Notes: generated by a model not told the origin, from the letters alone. 64,000 nucleotides of DNA from G963664585 sp963664585 (GCA_963664585.2 CAXXEO010000022.1:1-64000), one strand, 5' to 3'; shown: positions 19,163 through 27,729, counted from the first letter of the stretch. Numbers and translations: made by a program.

Positions 19163-19192
19163 AAAAAGAACGGCCGGATTTTTCCGGCCGTT
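19163..19192 (-). terminator. Terminator of the pheS-pheT-ireB operon
   Basis: On the minus strand AACGGCCGGA/TCCGGCCGTT is followed by CTTTTTAT, starting 5 bases after the ireB stop. Confidence 0.88.
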
Positions 19193-19196
19193 TATG

Positions 19197-19442
19197 TTAA
19201 TCATTCAAATAAGATTTTACTAAAAGCTGCAAAAGTTCATCCCTGTCAATACGGCGTATCAGACTGCGGGCATTGTTGTAGGTGGTGATGTAGGTGGGAT
19301 CTTCGGAAAGGATATATCCCACAATCTGATTGATCGGATTGTATCCCTTTTGCCGAAGGGCATCATAGACCGCTGTTAAAATTGTGCGGACCTCAGTCTC
19401 TTTGTCCTCGTGTATGGAGAAGGATATCGTCGGTTCATTCAT
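19197..19442 (-). CDS. ireB: IreB-family regulatory phosphoprotein (UPF0297)
   Basis: This 81-residue protein has the strongly conserved family core DALRQKGYNPINQIVGYILSEDPTYITTYNNARSLIRRIDRDELL. IreB is a substrate of the PASTA kinase IreK and lowers cephalosporin resistance in Enterococcus. It usually sits with yqgF/ruvX and a DUF1292 gene. Here it follows pheT by about 60 bp and shares its terminator. ATG 19442 is preferred over the upstream TTG because AGGTGAT is correctly spaced from it. Confidence 0.93.
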   Translation of the reverse strand: MNEPTISFSIHEDKETEVRTILTAVYDALRQKGYNPINQIVGYILSEDPTYITTYNNARSLIRRIDRDELLQLLVKSYLND

Positions 19443-19501
19443 AATCAATCACCTCACCATTATTCTACAACAAAAGTGGTTAAATTTGCAAGTATAAATG
19501 A

Positions 19502-21880
19502 TTATAAACTACGCAATGAAATATTCATGGCCGTTAAAGCCTCGAGAACATTACGCATCGCGTTGTCAACCGTTTCGTCGGTTAAAGTGCCATCAGCCGA
19601 GCGGAAGACAAGGGTGTATGCAACACTTTTCTTGCCGCGAGGTACCTGCTCACCACGGTAAACGTCAAAAAGCTTGATCGATTCAAGTATACCCGAAATA
19701 CTCTCGCATACTACTTTTTCAATTGCCATCACGGGAATTTCTTCATCGCACAGCAGTGCAATGTCTCTTGTAGATGCGGGAAAACGCGGAAGAGGTGAAT
19801 ATTCTCGTTCAAGTCTGGCAATCGAATAGAGAAGATCCAAATCGATATCGCCCAGATAAACTTTAGTCTGTATGCCATAGTTTTCGCAAACGATGGGGTG
19901 TGCCTCGCCGATGATCCCCAAAAGTCGGCCGTTTACTGTGATCTGGGCGGTTCTTCCGGGATGGAAACTGGGGTCATCCCTATACGCCCAGCACTCCCAA
20001 CCATTGATACCCATTTTATCAAGAAGATTTTCAACAGATCCCTTGAGATGATAAAAATCTGCATCAGGGCCATACATCGCCAGGATGACCTTGCTTCTTT
20101 CCAGGGGGAGTACATTGACGTCATCGCCGGGGATGAACTCCTTGGCGATCTCAAAGAAAGATCCGGAAAGGTTACGGTTGTTGATATTGCGGGCTACAAC
20201 CTCCATGATGGAGGGGAGAGCAGTAGTACGCATGACGCTTGTATCTTCGCCGAGGGGATTTGTAATCACGACAGATCTTCTCAGAGTGCTATCAGCGGGC
20301 AGGTTTAGCTTGTCATAATATTTCGGGGAAATAAAGGTATAGGTTACGACTTCATTGAATCCCTCTGCGGTCAGGCAGGCGACAGCCTTTGCTTCAAGCT
20401 GTTGACGAGGGGTAAACTTTCCCTCACTCACACCGGAAAGTCGTGCAGTGGGAATTTTGTCGTAACCGTAGAAACGGGCAATCTCTTCGGCTATATCCGC
20501 CTTTTGCTCGACGTCGCCGCGGAAGGAGGGGACAGTGATTAGATCGCCATCCATCTTAAATTCAAGCTTCTTCAAAATGGAAACCATATCGGAGGTTGGG
20601 ATCGTGACTCCCAAAAATGAGTTGATCCAGTCAGGCTCCAATTTGATGACAGTAGGGTCATTTTTTGCGTTGTCTATGTCAATAGTGCCGTCCACTACTT
20701 CGCCGGCTCCCAACAGTTCAACCAGTTGGCAGGCGCGGTTTGCAGCGGTTTCACAGGTCATCGGATCAAGCCCTTTTTCGAAACGGGAGGAGCTTTCAGT
20801 GCGTAAGCCCAGACGCTTGGATGTGCCTCTGATCGAGGTGCCGAGGAAACAAGCAGACTCAAAGATAACGGTGTTGGTGTCATTTGCGATGCCGCTGTAT
20901 TCACCGCCCATGACGCCCGCCACGGCAGAGGGTTTTTTGCCATCTGCAATGACCAACATTTCGGTGTCCAGTGGGCGAACAAGTCCGTCAAGAGTGGTGA
21001 TATTTTCGCCTGCAAGTGCGTTTCTGACGACGATCTTGCTGTCCTCGACATAGCGAAGGTCAAAGGCATGAAGTGGCTGGCCATATTCCAGCATAACAAA
21101 GTTGGTGATGTCCACGATATTGTTGATTGGGCGTACCCCACTGGCGCGAAGATGCTGGCGTATCCAAAGGGGCGAGGGGGCAATTTTGACATTTTTGACC
21201 ACACGAGCAATATATCGTTGGCAAAGCACAGGATTTTTAACTACAACTGTTAGGTAATCATGAATATTTCCGCCTGAGCCCTTTACCACAGGGCTAGGAG
21301 GATTAAAAGACGTTCCAAAGGTAGCTGCGGCTTCACGGGCAATGCCGAGAACAGAAAGACAGTCAGGGCGGTTTGGAGTGATCTCGAATTCGTACATCGT
21401 GTCATCCAATCCGATCGCAGTGCGAATGTCCTCGCCCAGTGTGCAGGGGATGTTAATCACGAAAATGCCGTTCTCATCTGCGTCGGGGAAATCCCCTTTG
21501 GTGAGGCCGAGTTCACCCATGGAGCAGAGCATCCCCTGACTTTCGACCCCTCTTAGTTTTGACGTTTTGATGCTGCCGCCGGGAAGCTGGGCACCATCCA
21601 CAGCCACAGGCACAATATCACCGTTTTTTAAATTTTTAGCGCCGGTAACAATCTGTAAAGGCATATTGCTTGCCACGTCAACCTGACATACAACAAGGTG
21701 ATCTGCATCCGGATGTGGAACAATTGACAGTACCTTGCCCACAATCACGCTGCTGATATGTTCACCCTCGGTTTCATATCCCTCAACCTTCGAACCGGAC
21801 ATAGTCATTGCCTCAGAAAACTCACGGTGAGAGGCATCGAATTTTACATAATCTGAAAGCCATCTATTTGATATATTCAT
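19502..21880 (-). CDS. pheT: Phenylalanyl-tRNA synthetase beta subunit
   Basis: Full-length PheT (792 residues) of the alpha2-beta2 enzyme that charges tRNA-Phe. Domains in order are an N-terminal tRNA-binding EMAP-like domain (residues 40-150, VVCQVDVASNMPLQIVTGAKNLKNGD), the B3/4 editing domain, the B5 domain, the catalytic-like core and the C-terminal anticodon-binding FDX-ACB domain (PRFPASTRDIALLCDEEIP). It starts 12 bases after the pheS stop, and the operon is controlled by the T-box at 22935-23195. Confidence 0.97.
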   Translation of the reverse strand: MNISNRWLSDYVKFDASHREFSEAMTMSGSKVEGYETEGEHISSVIVGKVLSIVPHPDADHLVVCQVDVASNMPLQIVTGAKNLKNGDIVPVAVDGAQLPGGSIKTSKLRGVESQGMLCSMGELGLTKGDFPDADENGIFVINIPCTLGEDIRTAIGLDDTMYEFEITPNRPDCLSVLGIAREAAATFGTSFNPPSPVVKGSGGNIHDYLTVVVKNPVLCQRYIARVVKNVKIAPSPLWIRQHLRASGVRPINNIVDITNFVMLEYGQPLHAFDLRYVEDSKIVVRNALAGENITTLDGLVRPLDTEMLVIADGKKPSAVAGVMGGEYSGIANDTNTVIFESACFLGTSIRGTSKRLGLRTESSSRFEKGLDPMTCETAANRACQLVELLGAGEVVDGTIDIDNAKNDPTVIKLEPDWINSFLGVTIPTSDMVSILKKLEFKMDGDLITVPSFRGDVEQKADIAEEIARFYGYDKIPTARLSGVSEGKFTPRQQLEAKAVACLTAEGFNEVVTYTFISPKYYDKLNLPADSTLRRSVVITNPLGEDTSVMRTTALPSIMEVVARNINNRNLSGSFFEIAKEFIPGDDVNVLPLERSKVILAMYGPDADFYHLKGSVENLLDKMGINGWECWAYRDDPSFHPGRTAQITVNGRLLGIIGEAHPIVCENYGIQTKVYLGDIDLDLLYSIARLEREYSPLPRFPASTRDIALLCDEEIPVMAIEKVVCESISGILESIKLFDVYRGEQVPRGKKSVAYTLVFRSADGTLTDETVDNAMRNVLEALTAMNISLRSL

Positions 21881-21892
21881 TGCTTTTGCCTC

Positions 21893-22912
21893 CTAAAACT
21901 GTGATAAGAAACGCAGGTCATTTTCAAAGAGAAGCCGAAGATCATTCAGGTTATACCTTCTCATTACGATCCGGTCCAGCCCGATGCCGAACGCAAATCC
22001 GCTGTAAATCTCCGGGTCAACGCCGCCCGCGGCCAAAACCTTGGGGTGTACCATACCGGCACCCAGAATTTCAATCCAGCCTTCGCCCTTGCAGAGGCTG
22101 CAACCTTTTCCGCCACAGGAGAAGCACATGATGTCCATCTCGGCCGATGGTTCGGTAAAGTTGAAGTGGTGGGGACGAAAGCGTGTAACCGTATCCTCGC
22201 CATAAAGCCTTTTGGCAAAAGTTTCAAGGGTGCCCTTCAGATGAGACATGGTGATGCCTTTGTCCACCACGAGTCCCTCGATCTGATGGAAGACAGGGGA
22301 ATGAGTGGCATCAACGGCATCAGAGCGATATACTTTGCCCGGTGCTATGATTCGTATCGGTGGCTTTTGCTTTTCCATGGTGCGTATCTGCACCGGGGAG
22401 GTTTGTGTGCGCAGCACTACATTTTCAGATACATAAAAAGTATCCTGTGTATCCCTGGCTGGATGCCCCTTAGGAATATTCAGCGCCTCAAAGTTATAGT
22501 AGTCATATTCGACCTCGGGGCCCTCTGCGACTGAGAAGCCCATACCTAAAAAGATCTCTTTGAGTTCATCCAGCACAATATTGAGTGGATGACGCGTACC
22601 TTGTTCCCTTCGGACTGAGGGCATAGTCACATCAATGCTTTCAGAGCGCAGTCGCTGGTTTAAAAGTGCAAGACGAAGGTCCTTCTGCTTTTCAGCTAGA
22701 AGAGTTTCAATCTCGCTGCGCAGCTCGTTGGCAAGCTGACCCAGCTCTCTGCGTGCTTCGGGGTCAAGCCCACCCATGCTTTTCAGAATGGAGGTGAGCT
22801 CACCCTTCTTACCAAGCAGGCGGATTCGGGCGTCCTCAAGAATCGGAATGCTGCAGGCGGCAGATATAGCTTCCTGTGCGGAATTGCGAATGTTTTTAAG
22901 CTGTTCTTTCAT
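21893..22912 (-). CDS. pheS: Phenylalanyl-tRNA synthetase alpha subunit
   Basis: This is the 339-residue catalytic subunit. It has an N-terminal coiled coil (residues 1-90), class II motif 2 (PGKVYRSDAVDATHSPVFHQIEGLVVDK), motif 3 (GFAFGIGLDRIVMRRY) and the Phe-binding segment FTEPSAEMDI. A zinc-ribbon-like insertion (CFSCGGKGCSLC) is also visible, as in many bacterial PheS. It is the first gene of pheS-pheT-ireB. The start ATG has AGGTGATC upstream. Confidence 0.97.
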   Translation of the reverse strand: MKEQLKNIRNSAQEAISAACSIPILEDARIRLLGKKGELTSILKSMGGLDPEARRELGQLANELRSEIETLLAEKQKDLRLALLNQRLRSESIDVTMPSVRREQGTRHPLNIVLDELKEIFLGMGFSVAEGPEVEYDYYNFEALNIPKGHPARDTQDTFYVSENVVLRTQTSPVQIRTMEKQKPPIRIIAPGKVYRSDAVDATHSPVFHQIEGLVVDKGITMSHLKGTLETFAKRLYGEDTVTRFRPHHFNFTEPSAEMDIMCFSCGGKGCSLCKGEGWIEILGAGMVHPKVLAAGGVDPEIYSGFAFGIGLDRIVMRRYNLNDLRLLFENDLRFLSQF

Positions 22913-22934
22913 GCGATCACCTCAAAATATCAGT

Positions 22935-23195
22935 AAAATAAAAAGCGCCCTTCATCCCACCTGGGACGAAAGGAGCAAAGTCCATCCGTGGTACCACCCA
23001 TTTTTTTGCTTGAGAGCAAACACTCTTCTCGCCTGTAACGGTGCGAAACCGTCGCCGCCTACCACCAGTTTGGCTTCAGCGGGCCGCTCACGAGTGAACT
23101 TCGGCCCTTTACGACATAATTGGATTTACAGCCTTGATCCAATCTCTCTGACTGCCGTTGGGATGGGCTTACTCTCTCGGTCAACGCGTTATCTT
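22935..23195 (-). promoter_or_regulatory. T-box leader (Phe) of pheS-pheT
   Basis: On the minus strand the leader shows the stem I 5' side with GAGAGAGTAA, the specifier context GAAG-TTC-A-CTCG-TGAGC (TTC at 23096-23098, Phe), the T-box sequence GGGTGGTACCACGG near 22985-22998, and a terminator (CGTCCCAGGTGGGATG region, then CGCTTTTTATTTTA). Uncharged tRNA-Phe should stabilise the antiterminator and switch on the synthetase operon. This leader also serves as an internal control for reading the specifier of the T-box at 25747. Confidence 0.93.
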
Positions 23196-23366
23196 TATTT
23201 TCAAATAGTAACACAACAACGCCAAAAATACAAGTTCAAACTTTTATGGGCAGTTTTTTTCCCCCTCCTGCGTCAGGAAAAGAGAAGCCGATTAACATAA
23301 AATGCCGCTCGCGGAAATAAAGTCATGGTATGTGAATATATATTTTCTATAGACAGGGGGAAAAAT

Positions 23367-23885
23367 ATGAAAAGGCTGATGCTACTAATCTGTTTATTAT
23401 GTCCGTTAATGGTCATAGGATGCATGGGAAAAGGATTTGGCAAACCTGCCTTGCCAACGAAAGAGCTGGCTTCATCCTTCGTTGCAAACGCAAAGGTCAC
23501 TTGGGATGACCGTGACCTTACCGCAGAAATTAAAAGGCAGGGAAGAGAATATGAAATAAAAATTTATGATTTGGGACTGACAAACCCTATTCTTTACAAA
23601 ATCGATGAGAAATCAATTGAGATATCCAGCGGAGAGCTGAAAACAACTCGCTTGCGATCGCAGCTTCCGCAAAATACGCTCGCGCTTCTGATCGCTGGAG
23701 CAATAGACACTGCGGGAGCACCGTCAAACAGCGTTATAATTTCAAAAAATAATCTGGTCGTTGCTGGCAGAGTAGGTAATGAAAAATTTGAGCTGTCTCT
23801 AGCGGAGAAGGATAAAAAATTTATTGAGCTCAGTGTTTCTTCATGCCAACTGACTGTAAGCTTTTCCAATTTCAACTATCTTTAA
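23367..23885 (+). CDS. Putative lipoprotein
   Basis: This is a 172-residue secreted protein with a type II signal peptide, MKRLMLLICLLCPLMVIGC, with Cys19 as the lipidation site. The mature part is mixed alpha/beta with no recognised catalytic motif; GAIDTAGAPSNSVIISKNNLVVAGRVGNEKFEL is a possible beta-sheet region. ATG 23367 is preceded by AGGGGG, and the longer frame upstream would remove the signal peptide logic. Function unknown. It is a single-gene unit with its own terminator. Confidence 0.78.
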   Translation: MKRLMLLICLLCPLMVIGCMGKGFGKPALPTKELASSFVANAKVTWDDRDLTAEIKRQGREYEIKIYDLGLTNPILYKIDEKSIEISSGELKTTRLRSQLPQNTLALLIAGAIDTAGAPSNSVIISKNNLVVAGRVGNEKFELSLAEKDKKFIELSVSSCQLTVSFSNFNYL

Positions 23886-23894
23886 ATACAGTAT

Positions 23895-23924
23895 AATCCC
23901 GCCCTTACCGGGCGGGATTCTTTA
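23895..23924 (+). terminator. Terminator after lipoprotein gene
   Basis: AATCCCGCCC/GGGCGGGATT with a TTACC loop, followed by CTTTAAT. Confidence 0.85.
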
Positions 23925-24032
23925 ATGTCAAAGAAAGGGCACTGATAATATTATATGTTGAGAAGATATTTTTGCCTAATGTGGGCCAAAGAAATTTTTT
24001 GTGTTTAATCGCCATTTTTACTGGCAAAGATA

Positions 24033-24046
24033 TTATCGTACGATAA
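24033..24046. promoter_or_regulatory. Perfect 14-bp palindrome upstream of mazF
   Basis: TTATCGTACGATAA is its own reverse complement and ends 19 bases before the MazF start. Its position suits an operator for a dimeric regulator. No regulator gene is adjacent. Confidence 0.5.
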
Positions 24047-24065
24047 AAAAGTAGGACGGAGCGTG

Positions 24066-24446
24066 ATGGACGTGACTATCAAAAGAGGTGACATATATTA
24101 TGCCGACCTAAGTCCTGTAGTGGGATCAGAACAGGGCGGTATAAGACCTGTACTGATAGTGCAAAACGATGTGGGCAATAAGTTCAGCCCTACGGTGATA
24201 GCGGCGGCGATTACAAGCCAGCGTGATAAATCAAGGTTGCCTACCCATATTGAGCTAAATTCTCGTGATTGTGGTCTTTCCAGGGACTCGGTTGTGCTTT
24301 TGGAACAGATTCGAACGATCGATAAAAGGCGTCTTAAAGAGAAGATGGGAAAACTGGATGACGACGCTATGAACCAGATCAATCAGGCATTGTCGGTTAG
24401 CTTCGGACTCATGGGAGAGAATCCATTTGTAGGCGAGGCTACATAG
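24066..24446 (+). CDS. mazF: MazF/PemK-family mRNA interferase (EndoA-like)
   Basis: This 126-residue toxin-family endoribonuclease is close to the Firmicute EndoA/NdoA group. It contains GDIYYADLSPVVGSEQGGIRPVLIVQND, with the Arg and Asp/Ser surroundings of the active site, and DSVVLLEQIRTIDKRRL. These enzymes cut RNA at short U-A-C type sites and are normally held by a CopG/AbrB-like antitoxin encoded directly upstream. No such gene is present in the 180 bp upstream, so this is an orphan unless the antitoxin is elsewhere. Start ATG 24066 or GTG 24072. Confidence 0.92.
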   Translation: MDVTIKRGDIYYADLSPVVGSEQGGIRPVLIVQNDVGNKFSPTVIAAAITSQRDKSRLPTHIELNSRDCGLSRDSVVLLEQIRTIDKRRLKEKMGKLDDDAMNQINQALSVSFGLMGENPFVGEAT

Positions 24447-24454
24447 CGGATAAC

Positions 24455-24489
24455 AAAAAGGCCATTGATCTAATAATCTTTGGCCTTTT
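24455..24489 (+). terminator. Terminator after mazF
   Basis: AAAAAGGCCA and TGGCCTTTTC form the stem ends, just before repeat copy 5. Confidence 0.75.
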
Positions 24490-24593
24490 CGTATATATAG
24501 CCAATCAACTTAAAAACTGGCTAAATATAAAACGTCATTTTCTTCCCCCGCCGAAGGCGGGGGAAGAAATCACAAGCTTGTTTTTAAGTTAAT

Positions 24594-25648
24594 TGCTACA
24601 TTGTCAAGCCAAATGCGACAGTTCGAGTAGAAAGAGCTGGGAAGGTGTATTCCAATTAAGACATTTTCGGGGTCTATTGTTTATAAGCAGAAGAGAAGAA
24701 GACAGGTTTTGATGAGAAACAGTGGACAGAACAGTACCTTTCGGAAAGAACTCTCTGAGCAAACCGTTACCGTACTCATTGCTTCCTCTCTGATGCGGAC
24801 AATATGGATCAGCGAAATAAAGAGTTAAGCCTAGATCTTTCTGGATTACATCATAACAGGCAAATTCACCGCCACGATCTGTTGTTGCTGTTTTGAATGT
24901 GCCTTGTGGCAATAAAGTGTGCAGGTGCTTGATTGCAGCTTCCATGGAAGCTGCCGTTCGATCAGGAATGGGAACGGCTGTATAGAACCTTGTTTTTCGT
25001 TCCACAAAGGTGGCCAAGCAACCGCTGGAACCCCTAGAGAAAACCACCGTATCAAGTTCCCAATGCCCAAATGTTTCTCTGGTATATACCTCTTTGGGTC
25101 TCTTGTGGATAGAAGTACCACGAGCATAATGCGCAAGATTTTTACAGCTTCTCTTTTTTCCATTACGGCGCAGCACATCTGCGGTGAGTCCGTTCAGTCG
25201 TCCGGCATAAAGCCAGTTGTATATTGTTTTAAAGCTCAGTTGGCTTGAAGTAACGGTATGTGATATTTGTTCTGGCGACCAGGTCTCTTTCAGCTTTTCT
25301 GCCACAACTGCGCACAACTCCTCGTTCCATTTCCCTTGAGGTTTGCTGTTGTGCCGTTTCTTCTGGTAATCCAGTTGTGCTTCTTCTGCGTTATACGCTC
25401 GGGCACCGTAAAAACGTTTCAATTCTCTAGCGATACTGCTGTGGTGACATCCCAGACGTGATGCGATTTTCCGGGTCGTATATCCGATTTGACGGAGTTC
25501 CTCTATCTTTCCTCGTTCGAATGTTGTAAAATGGTGGTGGCTCATGGCTGCCTCCTTGTGTGAATGTTGTTGTTGCAAACTCTATTCTACACGTTTTGGC
25601 CGCCTTGGGCTATCTTTTTTCTGTCGCATTTCATTTTACAATGTAGCA
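24594..25648 (-). mobile_element. IS30-family insertion sequence, complete
   Basis: This 1055-bp element is bounded by the inverted repeats TGCTACATTGT and ACAATGTAGCA (perfect 11 bp), extending imperfectly to about 28 bp through a shared AAATGCGACAG block. The target repeat is AT (24592-24593 and 25649-25650), in keeping with the 2-3 bp of IS30-family elements. It encodes one intact transposase and looks recently inserted. Confidence 0.92.
24604..25545 (-). CDS. IS30-family transposase
   Basis: This intact DDE transposase of about 313 residues has an N-terminal helix-turn-helix (GYTTRKIASRLGCHHSSIARELKR). The catalytic Asp are in HWELDTVV and TTDRGGEF, and the Glu is in RGSNEYGNGLLREFFPKGT, the IS30 signature. 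ATG 25545 (MSHHHFTTFERGKIEEL) is taken as the start, and an upstream ATG would add 11 residues. No frameshift is present, so the element may be active. Confidence 0.95.
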   Translation of the reverse strand: MSHHHFTTFERGKIEELRQIGYTTRKIASRLGCHHSSIARELKRFYGARAYNAEEAQLDYQKKRHNSKPQGKWNEELCAVVAEKLKETWSPEQISHTVTSSQLSFKTIYNWLYAGRLNGLTADVLRRNGKKRSCKNLAHYARGTSIHKRPKEVYTRETFGHWELDTVVFSRGSSGCLATFVERKTRFYTAVPIPDRTAASMEAAIKHLHTLLPQGTFKTATTDRGGEFACYDVIQKDLGLTLYFADPYCPHQRGSNEYGNGLLREFFPKGTVLSTVSHQNLSSSLLLINNRPRKCLNWNTPSQLFLLELSHLA

Positions 25649-25696
25649 ATCAACTATAACTCGATAAGATATTTTTTGTAATGCAAAAAAATAATA

Positions 25697-25725
25697 TTGA
25701 CAAAGGTGAAGCCATCTGCTAGTAT
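25697..25725 (+). promoter_or_regulatory. Predicted promoter of the T-box/acyl-CoA ligase transcript
   Basis: TTGACA (25697-25702), a 17-base spacer, then TAGTAT (25720-25725), about 20 bases before the T-box starts. Confidence 0.65.
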
Positions 25726-25746
25726 ACATACAAAGCTAAATATAAT

Positions 25747-26015
25747 GCGCGATGATGGGGAATAGTATTCAGTTTTCCAACTTACAGAGAGCCGTGTTGC
25801 TGTGATACGGTAGTTGAATCTTTGATGAACTCGCCCCTGAGCGGCCGACCCAATCCCGTCAGGGTAGTAGGTTTGGACGGATTCCCACCGATACTGGGGA
25901 AGAGCGTTGCGCTTAGCAAGACGCTTGTAAAGTGGCATATTTTATGCAACTGAAGTGGTACCGCGGAAGCATCAGCTTTCGTCTTCATAGGAAGACGAGG
26001 GCTGTTTTTATTTTT
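25747..26015 (+). promoter_or_regulatory. T-box leader with CUC (Leu) specifier
   Basis: Conserved parts in order are the stem I base GATGATGGGG, the loop E AGTA, AGAGAGCCG, and the specifier context GAA-CTC-G-CCCC-TGAGC with CTC at 25830-25832. These are followed by the T-box AAGTGGTACCGCGG at 25952-25965 and the terminator CAGCTTTCGTCTTC/GAAGACGAGGGCTG with TTTTTATTTTT. The codon register matches the Phe leader at 22935 (codon, one purine, 4-bp stem strand, TGAG). Leucine starvation should therefore raise expression of the downstream ligase. Confidence 0.9.
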
Positions 26016-26058
26016 AGCTAAAATATCAATTCAACACATACACATATAGGAGGATCAG

Positions 26059-27729
26059 ATGATGAGAGAGCTCTGGGATATTACGCTTGGCGGATTGCTT
26101 GAGCAAATGGCTGAAAGATTTCCAGAAAGACAGGCTGTCAAATATACTGACAGACCCTATTACAGAAGTTGGCGTACGTTTAATGAAGAGGTAGACAGAG
26201 TAGCCAAGGGCTTTATGGCCATGGGCATTACAAAGGGCGACCATGTGGCAATCTGGGCCACCAATACGCCTGAATGGATCTTGACCCTTTTTGGCGCTGC
26301 CAAAATAGGCGCCGTACTTGTTACAGTTAACACCAGTTATAAGGTTTTTGAACTCGAGTATCTGCTTAGACAGTCTGACAGCAAAATACTTGTTCTGATG
26401 GATGGTTTTAAGGACTCGGATTATGTTAAGATCATCAATGAGCTGTGTCCCCGCCTTGGAACCACCAAGCCGGGCGTCATCAGCAACCCCTTGCTTCCGC
26501 GTTTGCAGCAGGTGGTCTATAGCGGTCAGAAAGCTACGCCGGCTGGGATGATTGCCTGGGACGATATCCTTCTGGCGGCTGATGAAATTGACGATGAGAT
26601 TTTCCGTACCCTCACAAACAGCCTGTCTTCGGATGAGGTCATTAATATGCAGTACACCTCGGGAACCACGGGTTTCCCCAAGGGTGTTATGCTGACACAC
26701 AAAAATATTATCAATAACGGAAGAAGCATCGGTGATCGCATGCGTTTTACCGAAGAGGATAAATTGTGCATCACGGTTCCGTTTTTTCACTGCTTCGGCC
26801 TTGTGCTGGCAATCATGGCCTGTCTTACCCATGGTACAGCAATGGTTCCGATCGATTATTTCAGCCCCAAGCCTGTGATGGATGCGCTGCAGAATGAGGG
26901 CTGTACTGCGATCCATGGCGTTCCAACCATGTTTATTGCCATCCTTGAGCATCCTGAGTTCAAAAATCATACCTTCTCCAAGCTGCGCACAGGGATTATG
27001 GCGGGATCGCCCTGCCCCGTAAAGGTAATGCAGCAGGTGGTGGATGAGATGGGTATGAAGGATATCACCATCGTATACGGTCAGACTGAATCCTCTCCTG
27101 GCTGTACGCAAACGACAACTGACGATCCGATTGAGTTGCGCGTTTCTACCGTTGGCCGCAGATATGAAGACGTGGAGACAAAATTGGTTGACATCGAAAC
27201 CGGCTTAGAGGTTGGTCCGGGCGTTCAGGGTGAGTTTTGCGCACGCGGCTATAATGTGATGAAGGGTTATTATAAGATGCCTGAAGCCACCGCACAGGTG
27301 ATCGATAAAGATGGCTGGCTTCACACAGGGGATCTTGCAACCGTCGATGAAAACGGTTATTATAAGATTACAGGGCGTATCAAGGATATGATCATCCGTG
27401 GGGGTGAAAATATCTATCCCAAAGAGATCGAGGAATTCCTTTACACCCATGATATCATCAGCGACGTACAGGTTATAGGTGTTCCCAGCATCCAGTACGG
27501 CGAGGAAGTTATGGCATGTTTGGTTTTAAAACCGGGCACAGAGCTTTCTGAACAAGACGTAAAGGATTACGTGAAGTCCCATATGGCGCGTCATAAAGTA
27601 CCAAAATATGTTGCCTTCATGGATAAATTTCCGATGACCGCCAGCGGCAAAATCCAAAAGTTTAAGTTGCGAGAGTGGGCAATTGAAAAATATGGCCTGC
27701 AAGCAGCATCCGCTGTGGAAACTGCCTGA
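26059..27729 (+). CDS. AMP-dependent acyl-CoA ligase (medium/branched-chain type) under Leu T-box
   Basis: This is an ANL-superfamily ligase of 556 residues that would make acyl-CoA from a carboxylic acid, ATP and CoA. Motifs are the P-loop YTSGTTGFPKGV, the A5-type region YGQTESSPGCTQ, GWLHTGDLATVDENGYYKITGRIKDMIIRGGENIYPKEIEE (hinge included) and the catalytic lysine in PMTASGKIQKF. It resembles ACSF2/FadD-type medium-chain ligases. The substrate is not fixed by sequence. The leucine T-box suggests isovalerate or another leucine-related acid (inference). AGGAGG precedes the ATG. Confidence 0.9.
   Translation: MMRELWDITLGGLLEQMAERFPERQAVKYTDRPYYRSWRTFNEEVDRVAKGFMAMGITKGDHVAIWATNTPEWILTLFGAAKIGAVLVTVNTSYKVFELEYLLRQSDSKILVLMDGFKDSDYVKIINELCPRLGTTKPGVISNPLLPRLQQVVYSGQKATPAGMIAWDDILLAADEIDDEIFRTLTNSLSSDEVINMQYTSGTTGFPKGVMLTHKNIINNGRSIGDRMRFTEEDKLCITVPFFHCFGLVLAIMACLTHGTAMVPIDYFSPKPVMDALQNEGCTAIHGVPTMFIAILEHPEFKNHTFSKLRTGIMAGSPCPVKVMQQVVDEMGMKDITIVYGQTESSPGCTQTTTDDPIELRVSTVGRRYEDVETKLVDIETGLEVGPGVQGEFCARGYNVMKGYYKMPEATAQVIDKDGWLHTGDLATVDENGYYKITGRIKDMIIRGGENIYPKEIEEFLYTHDIISDVQVIGVPSIQYGEEVMACLVLKPGTELSEQDVKDYVKSHMARHKVPKYVAFMDKFPMTASGKIQKFKLREWAIEKYGLQAASAVETA

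Larger units (their letters stand above)
24496..25658 (+). repeat. 102-bp hairpin element, copy 5, split by an IS30-family insertion
   Basis: The left part (24496-24593, loop GAA) and right end (25649-25658, ATCAACTATA) together make one normal copy once the 1055-bp insertion and one duplicated AT are removed. This dates the insertion sequence as younger than the repeat. Confidence 0.92.

Noticed and set aside
26026..27111. 361-codon open frame on the minus strand across the acyl-CoA ligase
   Set aside because: It is the shadow of the strongly conserved ligase on the plus strand and shows no motif of its own.
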